Source: Bacteroidales bacterium (GTDB lineage Bacteria > Bacteroidota > Bacteroidia > Bacteroidales > UBA932). From it: a stretch of 64,000 nucleotides of DNA. The position numbers were made by a program, and so were the translations under genes. Positions 34,825 to 43,873 of the stretch are shown here, piece after piece. The DNA lies in assembly GCA_017616655.1 (NCBI GenBank), contig JAFZXU010000017.1:1-64000 (forward strand), written 5' to 3'. Position 1 is the first letter of the stretch; the number at the start of each line of letters is the position of its first letter. The notes beneath the pieces are model-generated. The model had not been told where the DNA came from. It worked only from the letters and a program-made list of their open reading frames with translations, and made no database searches.

Positions 34825-35664
34825 CTAATAAACGATAAACATGAGATAAGCCGCTGCGACGGGCAGAATGAAAAAGACGTCGTCGAATCTGTCGAGCAGC
34901 CCGCCGTGGCCGGGGATTATCGTTCCCGAATCCTTCACCTCTGCGTGGCGCTTTATCAGGGATTCGAAGAGATCTCCGAATATACCCAGAACCGCCACGA
35001 TAGCGGCAAGCACCCACCACGAATTGTCAGGAAGGACAGCGGCTTCCGGATGGGCCTCAAACAGCGCTTTCACTCCCCAGGCCGCCAGGAAGGTAAAAAG
35101 CACTCCTCCGGCCACTCCGGCCCAAGACTTCTTGGGTGAAATGGACGGAAACAATTTATGGCTGCCGGAACGCTGTCCGAAGGCCATTCCCACCAGATAG
35201 GCGCCGATATCGCTGAGCCATATCAGGGCAAAGAGCGAGAGCAGCACCCAGGGAGTGTATCCGCCGGTGGGGAATACCAGGAAAATACTGGAGACCACAG
35301 GGAGTGCTATATAAAGCAAGGGGAAGAATACGGCTGTGTCGAAAAAATGGTCTGGTGCACCATGGAATATCATCATTATGCACGCCAGCGGCAGCGGGAT
35401 AAGGCAGGGAAGCAGCCATTTAGAGGGAAGCGCGAACCTCACGCAGCAGAAGGCCATCACAAAGAATGCAAGGGCCGAAAACACTACGCACACCTTCTCG
35501 GCCGTGTATCTTCCGGGGACGGTAAGCCTGAAGAACTCGAGTGACGAGCAGACCAGCACCGCGCTCATAAGTCCCATATAGGTAAACTCGGAGAGCAGCA
35601 GGCCGGCGAGCATAAGCGCCAGGAACAGCGCGCCGCTAATCGTTCTTTTCAGGAGCTGGTTCAT
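34825..35664 (-). CDS. cdsA: Phosphatidate cytidylyltransferase
   Basis: 279 aa integral membrane protein with about eight hydrophobic segments. The C-terminal signature is visible: SPKKSWAGVAGGVLF, then GDLFESLIKRHAEVKDSG and PGHGGLLDRFDD with the catalytic Asp residues. It makes CDP-diacylglycerol, the phospholipid branch-point precursor. The start ATG lies 29 nt inside the end of ftsH. No better downstream start is present, so translation is probably coupled. Confidence 0.94.
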   Translation of the reverse strand: MNQLLKRTISGALFLALMLAGLLLSEFTYMGLMSAVLVCSSLEFFRLTVPGRYTAEKVCVVFSALAFFVMAFCCVRFALPSKWLLPCLIPLPLACIMMIFHGAPDHFFDTAVFFPLLYIALPVVSSIFLVFPTGGYTPWVLLSLFALIWLSDIGAYLVGMAFGQRSGSHKLFPSISPKKSWAGVAGGVLFTFLAAWGVKALFEAHPEAAVLPDNSWWVLAAIVAVLGIFGDLFESLIKRHAEVKDSGTIIPGHGGLLDRFDDVFFILPVAAAYLMFIVY

Positions 35665-37657
35665 CTATCGGGGTATCGTCAGTCAGAATCTCGTTGGGAT
35701 TGCGTCCGCCTTTGCGGGGACCGAATATCGCCTCGAGGTCCTCGGAGAAGATGACTTCGCGCTCGAGGAGCATCTGCGCCAGTTTCTCGAAGCCTTCGCG
35801 GTTTTCGGTAAGCACCTTGGTGGCTGTGGAGTGGGCCTCGTCGATGAGCTTGCGGACCTCGGCGTCGATGGCCTCCGCGGTCTTTTCGCTGTAGGGCTTG
35901 GTGAAGCCGTACTCGCTCTGTCCGGTGGAGTCATAGTAGGAGATATTGCCGATCCTGTCGCTCATTCCGAAATAGGTCACCATAGCGTAAGCCTGCTTGG
36001 TGAGCTTCTCAAGGTCGCTGAGGGCGCCGGTGGAAATGCGGCCGTTGACCAGTTCCTCCGCGACGCGTCCGCCGATGGTGGCTGCCATCTCGTCCTTCAT
36101 CTGCTCGGTGGTGGTGAGCTGCCTCTCCTCGGGAAGATACCAGGCTGCGCCGAGGCTCTGCCCGCGGGGGATTATGGTCACCTTGAGGAGCGGATTCGCG
36201 TTTGGAAGCAGCCAGCTCACGGTGGCGTGGCCCGCCTCGTGGTGCGCGATGGTGCGCTTCTCTTCCGGTGTGATTATCTTGCTCTTGCGCTCGAGTCCGC
36301 CGACGATTCGGTCGATGGCGTCGAGGAAGTCCTGCTTGTCGATGGCCTTCTTGTTGTTTCGGGCAGCGATAAGGGCCGCCTCGTTGCAGACATTTGCGAT
36401 ATCCGCTCCGGAGAATCCGGGAGTCTGCTTTGCCAGGAAGTCGATCTGGAAGCCGTCGGCCAGTTTGAGGCCGCGCAGGTGCACCTTGAAGATTTCGAGA
36501 CGTTCCTTGAGTTCCGGCAGGTCCACGTGGCTCTGGCGGTCGACACGGCCTGCGCGCATCAACGCCTTGTCGAGTATGTCTGCACGGTTGGTTGCGGCCA
36601 GGATGATGACGCCGGAGTTGGTACCGAAGCCGTCCATCTCGGTAAGGAGCTGGTTCAGGGTATTCTCACGCTCGTCGTTGGAGGTAAAGCCCGAATTCTT
36701 GCTGCGGGCGCGGCCCACGGCGTCAATCTCGTCGATGAAGACGTGGCAGGGGGCCTTCTCCTTTGCCTGACGGAAGAGGTCGCGCACGCGGGAGGCACCC
36801 ACGCCCACGAACATCTCCACGAAGTCGGAACCCGACATGGAGAAGAAGGGAACGTCGGCCTCGCCTGCAACGGCCTTTGCCAGCAGGGTCTTGCCGGTAC
36901 CCGGAGGGCCTACCAGCAGCGCGCCCTTGGGAATCTTGCCGCCGAGGGAGGTGTAGCGTTTGGGGTTCTTCAGGAAATCGACAATCTCCATGATCTCCAC
37001 CTTGGCCTCCTCGAGGCCCGCCACATCCTTGAAGGTCACCTTCTCGGCGCCTGTCTTGTCGAACATCTTCGCCTGGGACTTGCCCACATTGAAGATGCCA
37101 CCTCCGCCGACTCCGCCGCCTCCTCCCATATTACGCATGGGGCGGAACATTATCAGCCACATCGCAATCAGCAGTATCGGGAATAGAAGCCAGTCGATTA
37201 TGCGGCCCCAGTAGTTATCCTTCTGCTCGGTGACTATCTTGAAACGCTGAGTCTCGGGGAGTGCGGCACGTGCCGTCTCGAGTTCGGCCTCGGCATCAAA
37301 ATTCTCAGTTACAAGGAAATAGAAATGCGGACCCGCCTTCGGAATGCGGCCGCTGAACTGGTTCTTGTAGTGGTCGATGCCCGCGGAGGTTAGGTGTATC
37401 TCACCCTTGCGCTCGTTTCGCACATAGACTATCTCGTCCACGAATCCTTCGGGGATAATCTGGTCGCGCACTTCGAGCCACTCCTTCTTGACTGGGCTTG
37501 CGGTGCCTCCGGAGGCGAACATCATATAGATGAGGCCGGCGAAAAGGAGAATATAGAAAACGGAGAGCCACGCCGGGGTCTTGACCGGCAGGTTGCCGTT
37601 CGGCTTGCGGCCGCCGGTACCCGGCTTTCGGGATTTATTGCCTGTATTCTGTGCCAT
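35636..37657 (-). CDS. ftsH: ATP-dependent zinc metalloprotease FtsH
   Basis: 673 aa. Two transmembrane helices (about 28-50 and 155-175) flank a periplasmic domain. The AAA module has Walker [14 protein letters not shown], Walker B VFIDEID and the SRH segment [17 protein letters not shown]. The protease motif [11 protein letters not shown] (HEAGH) lies near residue 440. A Gly-rich linker ([10 protein letters not shown]) follows the second helix. FtsH degrades membrane and regulatory proteins. The C-terminus is acidic and Pro-rich ([14 protein letters not shown]). It follows rsfS by one base. Confidence 0.97.
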   Translation of the reverse strand: MAQNTGNKSRKPGTGGRKPNGNLPVKTPAWLSVFYILLFAGLIYMMFASGGTASPVKKEWLEVRDQIIPEGFVDEIVYVRNERKGEIHLTSAGIDHYKNQFSGRIPKAGPHFYFLVTENFDAEAELETARAALPETQRFKIVTEQKDNYWGRIIDWLLFPILLIAMWLIMFRPMRNMGGGGGVGGGGIFNVGKSQAKMFDKTGAEKVTFKDVAGLEEAKVEIMEIVDFLKNPKRYTSLGGKIPKGALLVGPPGTGKTLLAKAVAGEADVPFFSMSGSDFVEMFVGVGASRVRDLFRQAKEKAPCHVFIDEIDAVGRARSKNSGFTSNDERENTLNQLLTEMDGFGTNSGVIILAATNRADILDKALMRAGRVDRQSHVDLPELKERLEIFKVHLRGLKLADGFQIDFLAKQTPGFSGADIANVCNEAALIAARNNKKAIDKQDFLDAIDRIVGGLERKSKIITPEEKRTIAHHEAGHATVSWLLPNANPLLKVTIIPRGQSLGAAWYLPEERQLTTTEQMKDEMAATIGGRVAEELVNGRISTGALSDLEKLTKQAYAMVTYFGMSDRIGNISYYDSTGQSEYGFTKPYSEKTAEAIDAEVRKLIDEAHSTATKVLTENREGFEKLAQMLLEREVIFSEDLEAIFGPRKGGRNPNEILTDDTPIDEPAPEKND

Positions 37658-37658
37658 T

Positions 37659-38054
37659 TCAGTCTTTGTCTTCGTATATTGTCTTGACGGCGTCTGCCCA
37701 GAGGTCTTCCAGACGGTAGAATAGACGCTGGTCGGTCTTGAAAATGTGTACCACGATGTCGGAGTAGTCGAGGATTACCCAGAAGGCGTTCTCACGCCCC
37801 TGCTTACGGTATGCGGGACGACCGCAGCGCTTCTCCATCATCTCCTCCACGTTGTCGGAGATGGCCACCACCTGGGTGGTGGAGTCGGCGTTGCAAATCA
37901 CGAAGTAATCCGAAATCGAGGTACCGATGTTCCTGAGGTCGAGGGATACGACATCCTTTGCCTTCTTGTCCATCATCGCCTCTGCGATGACGCGCACCTC
38001 GTCGAGGGTCTCCTGAGCCTCAGGAGTTGCAACTTCACTTATTTTTTTCTTCAT
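37659..38054 (-). CDS. rsfS: Ribosome silencing factor RsfS
   Basis: 131 aa RsfS/Iojap-family protein, which binds ribosomal protein L14 and blocks subunit joining under starvation. Visible segments: KAKDVVSLDLRNIG, SISDYFVICNADSTTQV, and ENAFWVILDYSDIVVHIF, all typical. First gene of the rsfS-ftsH-cdsA-psd-serpin unit, with the promoter about 30 nt upstream. Confidence 0.94.
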   Translation of the reverse strand: MKKKISEVATPEAQETLDEVRVIAEAMMDKKAKDVVSLDLRNIGTSISDYFVICNADSTTQVVAISDNVEEMMEKRCGRPAYRKQGRENAFWVILDYSDIVVHIFKTDQRLFYRLEDLWADAVKTIYEDKD

Positions 38055-38084
38055 CTAATGTATAAAATGCCTAATTTCGCAAAG

Positions 38085-38092
38085 CAAAGATA
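38085..38092 (-). promoter_or_regulatory. Promoter -7 box of the rsfS-ftsH operon
   Basis: TATCTTTG on the minus strand, 30 nt before the rsfS ATG; it matches TAnnTTTG. It is divergent from birA, whose own promoter is not clear. Confidence 0.7.
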
Positions 38093-38129
38093 ATGCAATT
38101 ATCAAACCAATCAAAGAGCGCAAAGGGCG

Positions 38130-38933
38130 ATGGCAGAAAATTATCAGGTAAGATGGTTCGAGGTGACTGACTCCACCAACGACAGGCTTCTGGCCGACCG
38201 TTTTTCGCTTCCCGATGGAGCCGTTTACGCCGCCCTTTTCCAGACTGCAGGGCGGGGTCAGAGAGGCAACTCCTGGAAGAGCGCAAGCGGCCTCAACCTT
38301 ATGTTCTCACTGCTCCTGAGGCCATCCGGCCTGCCTGCTGCAAAGCAGTTTGCCATCTCGGAGGCAATCACCCTCGGTATCACGGATTATCTTGCCTCCA
38401 GGGGAGCCGAATCCCGGATCAAGTGGCCCAACGACATCTACTGCGGGGAGCGCAAGATCTGCGGCATCCTGATTGAGAACAGCCTAAAGGGTGACAAAGT
38501 GGCAGACAGCGTGATAGGTATCGGGCTGAACCTCAACCAGAAGGAGTTCGACCCGTCGGCTCCTAACCCCACCTCGCTGACCCTCCTTACCGGCCTCTCC
38601 TACCCGCTCGAAGATGAATTGCAGGCCCTTTTAAGCTGCATCTTCAAGCGCCGCGAAGCCCTCTCAAATCCACTTCCTGAGGCACTGACGCAACTTGAGC
38701 AGGAATACCTCGGCCGCCTCTACCGCCTCGGCGAGTGGCACGGATTCATCGACTGCCGCGCCACGGGCGACAACCTCACCCCCACCACCGAAGAGATTCC
38801 AGGCCGCCGCTTCACCGGCCGCATCACAGGCCTCGCCCCGGGCGGCCTGCTCCGCATCGAAACGGAGCATTCCGGAGACGAAAAAGGCGAAGCCATCGAC
38901 TTCGCCTTCAAGGAGTTGAGATATATCCTCTGA
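38130..38933 (+). CDS. birA: Biotin-[acetyl-CoA-carboxylase] ligase
   Basis: 267 aa, without the N-terminal DNA-binding domain of E. coli BirA, so it is a class I ligase only. The biotinyl-AMP loop GRGQRGNSWKSASGLNLMFS lies at residues 48-67, and KWPNDIYCGERKICGILIEN is the catalytic core (about 95-115). The C-terminal SH3-like domain (ITGLAPGGLLRIET) follows. It attaches biotin to carboxyl-carrier proteins. It is convergent with rpe, with one base between the stop codons. Confidence 0.94.
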   Translation: MAENYQVRWFEVTDSTNDRLLADRFSLPDGAVYAALFQTAGRGQRGNSWKSASGLNLMFSLLLRPSGLPAAKQFAISEAITLGITDYLASRGAESRIKWPNDIYCGERKICGILIENSLKGDKVADSVIGIGLNLNQKEFDPSAPNPTSLTLLTGLSYPLEDELQALLSCIFKRREALSNPLPEALTQLEQEYLGRLYRLGEWHGFIDCRATGDNLTPTTEEIPGRRFTGRITGLAPGGLLRIETEHSGDEKGEAIDFAFKELRYIL

Positions 38934-38934
38934 C

Positions 38935-39585
38935 CTATTCCGCTTCCGCCAGTGCCGCGATATTGGCCATGGCATCGCCGGAGAATGCGGCGCTTCCGGC
39001 CACGAATACGCTTGCTCCGGCCGCCTCGAGGGCTGCTATATTGCCAATTCCCACTCCGCCGTCGATTTCGATGAAGCAGTTTGCCTTTTCCCTATCTATC
39101 AGCGCTTTGACACGTGCGACCTTCTCAACGGAGCCGTCGATGAACTTCTGGCCGCTGAAGCCGGGATGGACCGACATCACCAGGACATAATCAGCCTCGT
39201 CGAGATACTGGGCGATGAACTCTTCCGAGGTCTCGGGATTGATGGCGATTCCAGCCTTCATTCCGCTGTTCCTGATAAGCGCGAGGGTCTCGTGCAGATT
39301 GGATTTGCATGCCTCATAATGCACCGACAGGTAATCCACACCCAGTTCGGCGAAGCGGGTCACATATTTGTGCGGCTCCACAATCATCAGGTGGGCGTCC
39401 ATCGGCTTGCGCGCGAGACGGGCTATCGCCTTGGTCAGGGGCATTCCATATGAAATATTGGGTACGAAGACCCCGTCCATTATATCCAGATGGAACCAGC
39501 CTGCCTTGCTGGCATTGACCAGCTCGACATCGCGGTCGAGATTGCCGAAATCGGCCGAAAGCATCGAGGGGGCTATTATTCTCAT
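38935..39585 (-). CDS. rpe: Ribulose-phosphate 3-epimerase
   Basis: 216 aa TIM barrel that interconverts ribulose- and xylulose-5-phosphate in the pentose phosphate pathway. Marks: APSMLSADFGNLDRDV, FHLDIMDGVFVPNIS, MDAHLMI, VMSVHPGFSGQKFI and IDGGVG with the metal and catalytic Asp residues. Its ATG overlaps the pepD stop as ATGA. Confidence 0.96.
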   Translation of the reverse strand: MRIIAPSMLSADFGNLDRDVELVNASKAGWFHLDIMDGVFVPNISYGMPLTKAIARLARKPMDAHLMIVEPHKYVTRFAELGVDYLSVHYEACKSNLHETLALIRNSGMKAGIAINPETSEEFIAQYLDEADYVLVMSVHPGFSGQKFIDGSVEKVARVKALIDREKANCFIEIDGGVGIGNIAALEAAGASVFVAGSAAFSGDAMANIAALAEAE

Positions 39586-41012
39586 ATCGTCTTGAGTACT
39601 TCGAGCAGGACTGCGTAAAATCTTTCAAGTGAAGCCAGGTCGAGTTTCTCGCCTGGAGCGTGGACTCCGCGGAGAGTTGGACCGAAGGCTATCATATCCA
39701 CATCGGGGAATTTGTCGGTGAAGAGGCCGCATTCGAGGCCGGCGTGGATGGCACGGACCACAGGCTCCTTCCCGAAGAGTTTCTTGTATGCCGCTACGCA
39801 GACATCCTTGATGCGGGAGTCCATATTGGGCTTCCAGCCGGGGTATCCGTCGGAGTGCTTTACCTTCGCCCCTGCCATCTCCATTACGGCTGCGACCCTC
39901 TGGCTGAGGAAGATGCGGGCCGAGTTGACGGAGCTGCGCTGCATCGTGCCGACGCGAATCTTGCGGCCGTTCTCCATTTTGACGGAGGCAAGGTTGGTGG
40001 AGGTTTCAATGAGACCTTCGATATCGGCGCTCATAGCCATCACGCCGTGGGGAACGCCGACCAGACACCTCGCAAGGGCCTTTGCTGTGCGGCGGTCTAT
40101 GGCATCCTCCTTCCACTCCACCGGCTCTGCATCGACGAAGACGTCGGGGTCCGTTATCGCAAACTCGGCAAGGAGTTCATTTCCGAAGGTATTGAAGGCC
40201 TTGATCACCTTGTCCTCGCTGCGGGCCGGGATCGCCAGCACCACCGAAGCGTCGCGGGCGATTGCGTTGCGCTTGTTGCCGCCGTCGATCCAGCAGAGGT
40301 CAGCGCCAAGGCCGAGGGCGATATTGAGGAAACGGCCGATCTGCTGAACGGCATTCATCCTGTTGTCACCGATATTGTCACCGCTGTGACCGCCGAGGCC
40401 GCCCCCGATTTCGAAGCGGGTGAATACGGCGCCTTTCGCAGGTTTTTTAGTCGTATAGGAAAAAGTACCGACGGTGTCCATACCGCCTGCGCAGCCTACG
40501 CAGAAGTAGCCTTCATCCTCGTCGTCTAGGTTCAGGAGGGTCTTGGCGCTGAAGAAGCCGGGCTTCAGGGCGCGCGCGCCGTCGAGGCCGGTCTCCTCGC
40601 TCACGGTGAAGAGGCACTCCACCTTCGGATGCTGCACCTTCGGATCGTCGAGGATTGCAAGCGAAGAAGCCATTCCGATGCCGCAGTCGGCGCCGAGAGT
40701 GGTCTCTTTGGCTATCATCCAGCCGTTCTCGATCTCATATCTGATGGGATCCTTCGCGAAATCGAAATCCACTCCGGGGAGCTTTTCGCAAACCATGTCG
40801 CTGTGGCTCTGGAGCACCACCGCAGGGCGGTTCTCGTACCCCTTGCTGGCCTCCTTGACGATCAGCACGTTGCCGGCCTTGTCGACCTTGCATTCCAGGC
40901 CGCGGTCGGCGGCGAATTTCTTGAGGAAGGCGATTATCTTCTCTTCGTGTCCCGACTCCCTCGGAACCTTCGTGATCTCCTTGAAGATGGAGAGAACTCT
41001 GTCTGTATTCAT
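39582..41012 (-). CDS. pepD: Aminoacyl-histidine dipeptidase (cytosol nonspecific dipeptidase)
   Basis: 476 aa M20 (PepD/carnosinase C-type) metallopeptidase. LQSHSDMVCEK contains the first metal His and the catalytic Asp, LGADCGIGMA the bridging Asp, and TVSEETGLDGA the Glu pair. An inserted dimerisation domain sits in the middle. It hydrolyses dipeptides in the cytoplasm. Its ATG immediately abuts the U-run of the dnaA terminator, so it must either be reached by read-through or have an unseen promoter within dnaA. It is coupled to rpe downstream. Confidence 0.93.
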   Translation of the reverse strand: MNTDRVLSIFKEITKVPRESGHEEKIIAFLKKFAADRGLECKVDKAGNVLIVKEASKGYENRPAVVLQSHSDMVCEKLPGVDFDFAKDPIRYEIENGWMIAKETTLGADCGIGMASSLAILDDPKVQHPKVECLFTVSEETGLDGARALKPGFFSAKTLLNLDDEDEGYFCVGCAGGMDTVGTFSYTTKKPAKGAVFTRFEIGGGLGGHSGDNIGDNRMNAVQQIGRFLNIALGLGADLCWIDGGNKRNAIARDASVVLAIPARSEDKVIKAFNTFGNELLAEFAITDPDVFVDAEPVEWKEDAIDRRTAKALARCLVGVPHGVMAMSADIEGLIETSTNLASVKMENGRKIRVGTMQRSSVNSARIFLSQRVAAVMEMAGAKVKHSDGYPGWKPNMDSRIKDVCVAAYKKLFGKEPVVRAIHAGLECGLFTDKFPDVDMIAFGPTLRGVHAPGEKLDLASLERFYAVLLEVLKTI

Positions 41013-41040
41013 AAAAAAAACGCCGATGATTAATCGGCGG
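41013..41040 (-). terminator. Terminator of dnaA, overlapping its stop codon
   Basis: CGCCGAT (41039-41033) pairs with ATCGGCG (41027-41021) around a TAATC loop that contains the dnaA TAA. A run of eight U follows (41020-41013) and the next three bases are the pepD ATG. Confidence 0.85.
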
Positions 41041-42466
41041 AGGTTAGTTGTTTTTCGATGTCGTTGACGTAGCCCCTGAAGCCGCGGTCGGTGTCCATCA
41101 GGTCGCAGACCGTGTTGCAGGCGTGGAGCACGGTGGCGTGGTCCTTTCCGCCGAGCTGGGCGCCTATGGAGGCGAGCGAAGTCTTGGTCAGGTTGCGGCT
41201 CAGGTACATCGCTATCTGGCGGGCCTGCACTATCTCGCGCTTGCGCGTCTTCGACATGAACTGGTCCGTCGTGATGTTGAAGTAGTTGCAGACGGCAGTC
41301 TGTATCTTGTTGACCGAGATCTCGGTCTTGTGGTCGGAAACGATCTTCTCCACCAGGGCGGATGCCAGCGAGAGGGTGATGTCGCGCTTGTTGAATGTAG
41401 CGTTGGCGATGAGGGAGAAGAGGATGCCTTCGAGCTCACGGATGTTGCTCTTGACCTTGCGCGCTATGAAGGCGAGCACCTCCTCGGGAATCTCGATGCC
41501 TTCATTGACGCTCTTGACCTTGAGGATCTCGAGCCTGGTCTCGTAGGAAGGCGGAAGGAGCTCCGCCGAAATGCCCCACTTGAAGCGGGAAAGCAACCTC
41601 TGCTCCAGCCCCTTGAGCTCCACCGGCGGACGGTCGGAGGTAAGGATCAGCTGTTTGCCGCTCTGGTGCAGATAGTTGAAGATATGGAAGAAGGCCTGCT
41701 GCGTCCCCTTCTTGTCAGCGAACTCCTGGACATCGTCGAGAATCAGTACCTCAACCTGCTGGTAGTAACGCAGGAAGTCGGCCACCTGATTGCTGTTGTT
41801 GTCCTGACGGGCGGCGCAGGAGGCGTTCATATACTGATTCAGGAAGGTATTGGCGTTGACATAGAGCACCACCTTCTCGGGGAAGCGCTCCTTGATGGCG
41901 ATTCCGATGGCCTGTGAGAGATGGGTCTTGCCGAGACCGGGACCTCCGTAGATGAAGAGCGGATTGAAGGAGTTGCGGCCGGGATTGGCTGCGATGCTCA
42001 TTCCCGCTGCGCGGGCGAGACGGTTGCAGTCGCCCTCCACGAAGTTCTCCATCGAGTAGATGGGATTGAGCCTCGGGTCGATGTTGAGCCTCTTGAGGCC
42101 GGGGATCAGGTAGGGACTGCCGTTATAGCTCTGCGCCACTCCGGGAACGGAGAGGTCGGGGTTTGTATAGGGACGCTGCTGCTTCTGCCCCTCGCGGAGG
42201 AAGCCGCCGTCGGCGATGCGTATCTTGTAGATGAGCCTTGCGGAAGGACCTATCTCGCGGCGGAGCGCCTTGCTGAGAAGGTCGAGATAGTTAGCCTCGA
42301 TGTAGTCCTTTACAAAGTCGGAAGGGACCTCCACAGTAATGACCGACCCGTCAAGCGATACCGGCTTGACAGGCTGAAACCACGTCTTGAAGCTGGCCTC
42401 GGGGATATTGTCCCTGATGATGGCGAGGCACCTGCCCCAGACTTCGTTGCAGTTAAAATCGGACAT
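41030..42466 (-). CDS. dnaA: Chromosomal replication initiator DnaA
   Basis: 478 aa. Domain I (about 1-85, with SFKTWFQPVKPVSL), a short linker, the AAA+ domain with Walker A YGGPGLGKTHLSQA (about 172) and Walker B VLILDDVQEF, and the domain IV helix-turn-helix with the DnaA signature (LGGKDHATVLHACNTV, near residue 445). It binds DnaA boxes and melts the origin. The stop codon sits in the loop of the terminator. The upstream 230 bp are AT-rich but show no obvious cluster of DnaA boxes. Confidence 0.97.
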   Translation of the reverse strand: MSDFNCNEVWGRCLAIIRDNIPEASFKTWFQPVKPVSLDGSVITVEVPSDFVKDYIEANYLDLLSKALRREIGPSARLIYKIRIADGGFLREGQKQQRPYTNPDLSVPGVAQSYNGSPYLIPGLKRLNIDPRLNPIYSMENFVEGDCNRLARAAGMSIAANPGRNSFNPLFIYGGPGLGKTHLSQAIGIAIKERFPEKVVLYVNANTFLNQYMNASCAARQDNNSNQVADFLRYYQQVEVLILDDVQEFADKKGTQQAFFHIFNYLHQSGKQLILTSDRPPVELKGLEQRLLSRFKWGISAELLPPSYETRLEILKVKSVNEGIEIPEEVLAFIARKVKSNIRELEGILFSLIANATFNKRDITLSLASALVEKIVSDHKTEISVNKIQTAVCNYFNITTDQFMSKTRKREIVQARQIAMYLSRNLTKTSLASIGAQLGGKDHATVLHACNTVCDLMDTDRGFRGYVNDIEKQLTSAD

Positions 42467-42560
42467 ACGGACGGTTAGAGAGTGGAAGGTTTAAGTTTTT
42501 CCGTTTTTGCACTACAAAATTGGATGAAAAAAAAGTTATAAAAAAATTTATTTTCTATTG

Positions 42561-42568
42561 CAAATATA
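42561..42568 (-). promoter_or_regulatory. Promoter -7 box of dnaA
   Basis: TATATTTG on the minus strand, 94 nt before the ATG. The 5' UTR so defined is very AT-rich (runs of A and T at about 42525-42560) and holds no ORF that I would call. Confidence 0.72.
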
Positions 42569-42694
42569 GAAAATTTTACAAGTACCTGCGAATCAGCACA
42601 ATAAAAAACGAAAATTTTTATTTCACTGATATTCAACGCATTACAGGCACGGCACCTGCGCAACTAACTGATTGCTGCGAGGTTATTCTTTAGG

Positions 42695-43804
42695 TCATTT
42701 CAGAATGCGGTTTTCGCCATCCGTCCTTATCACGAACGCCCCCGGAAACTTGATCTTCAGCCTGGCCAGTTCAGCATCGGCCTCGGAGCGGTTTTTGAAG
42801 CGTCCTATAACATATTTATATAGGCCTGCGGCCTCGATGTATTCATAATTCTTCTCCCCCTGGAAAGGAGCCGCCCCGGCAGGAAGTTTAGTGGAGACCG
42901 CGAAGATCTGCACCCTGTAGAGAGTGTCGCCCGCCGAAGGCTTGGCCGGCCTGATGTCGGGCGAAACAACGGTCACCGTATCCGTCGTCACCGGCGGCTC
43001 GAAGGCGGGGTCGTATTTCTTCTTATAGGAGACGAAGGCGTCGAAAATGCACTCGGCCATCTTGGCGCGCGACTCCTTGTCCGTCAGGCTCTTGCGGTCG
43101 GAGGAGCTGGAGAGGAAGCCCACCTCCACAAGCACCGACGGCATGGTGGTGCGCCAGAGGACCACGAGGGGGGCCTGCTTGATTCCGCGGCTGTGGCGGA
43201 TGGGGCCGTTGCGGGTGAAATTGTCCTCGACAAGCGAAGCGAAGTAGATGCTCTGCTCGAACTGGGCGCTCTGCATCAGGTTCAGCAGGATGAAGGAGTC
43301 GGCATCGTCCGCATCGAATCCCGCATAGGTGGTGGTGTAGTCGTCCTCGAGGGTGATGACGGAGTTCTCACGCCTGCAGAGCTCCATGTTGGATTTGCTC
43401 TTGTCCACTCCCATCACGAAGGTCTCGGTTCCGCGTGCCGTGGAGCCCTTTCCTCCCGCATTGACGTGGATGGAGATGAAGAGGTCGGCCTTGTTGCGGT
43501 TGGCTATCGAGCCGCGCTCGACAAGAGGGATGAAGACATCCCTGGTACGGGTATAGATTACCTTGACATCGGGATACCCATCCTTTATCTTCTTTCCGAG
43601 CGCCAGCGCCACCTCGAGATTGATATCCTTCTCCTTGACGGAGCCGTAAACCGTTCCGGGATCCTTTCCGCCATGGCCGGCGTCGATTACGACGGTACGT
43701 ACCGACATCAGGTCCTGCGCATCGGAGGGAGCAGCCCCTGCGAAGAGGAGGAGAAGGAGGAAAAACGCAACCGAAAGTAACCCGCGCATAGAGAAGTGGC
43801 ACAT
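42695..43804 (-). CDS. N-acetylmuramoyl-L-alanine amidase with SPOR domain
   Basis: 369 aa from the ATG at 43804; a further ATG at 43789 (MRGLLSVAFFLLLLLFAG) is also possible. A TTG further upstream lies in the promoter and is rejected. A signal peptide is followed by an Amidase_3 catalytic domain (about 30-250): VVIDAGHGGKDPGTVYG, SIHVNAGGKG and VEVGFLSSSSD, carrying the zinc ligands His, Glu and His. The C-terminal 75 residues (YRVQIFAVS...YKYVIGRFKNRSEADA) form a SPOR domain that binds denuded septal peptidoglycan. It acts in cell separation in the periplasm. Confidence 0.93.
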   Translation of the reverse strand: MCHFSMRGLLSVAFFLLLLLFAGAAPSDAQDLMSVRTVVIDAGHGGKDPGTVYGSVKEKDINLEVALALGKKIKDGYPDVKVIYTRTRDVFIPLVERGSIANRNKADLFISIHVNAGGKGSTARGTETFVMGVDKSKSNMELCRRENSVITLEDDYTTTYAGFDADDADSFILLNLMQSAQFEQSIYFASLVEDNFTRNGPIRHSRGIKQAPLVVLWRTTMPSVLVEVGFLSSSSDRKSLTDKESRAKMAECIFDAFVSYKKKYDPAFEPPVTTDTVTVVSPDIRPAKPSAGDTLYRVQIFAVSTKLPAGAAPFQGEKNYEYIEAAGLYKYVIGRFKNRSEADAELARLKIKFPGAFVIRTDGENRILK

Positions 43805-43821
43805 ATATTGATGATTTTTCG

Positions 43822-43829
43822 TAACTTTG
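43822..43829 (+). promoter_or_regulatory. Promoter -7 box of lptD
   Basis: TAACTTTG on the plus strand, 44 nt before the lptD ATG. It overlaps the divergent amidase promoter, so the two start sites would be a few bases apart. Confidence 0.6.
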
Positions 43830-43837
43830 CAGACTTG

Positions 43838-43845
43838 CAAATATA
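43838..43845 (-). promoter_or_regulatory. Promoter -7 box of the amidase gene
   Basis: TATATTTG on the minus strand, 33 nt before the ATG at 43804. Confidence 0.72.
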
Positions 43846-43873
43846 GCGATTTTTTATCAAGAGATAATCACGG

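Noticed and set aside
42467..42694. Possible replication origin next to dnaA
   Set aside because: AT-rich, but no DnaA-box cluster was recognised, so no origin is called.
43805..43840. TTG start for the amidase at 43840
   Set aside because: It lies inside the TATATTTG box and the extra residues do not form part of the signal peptide.
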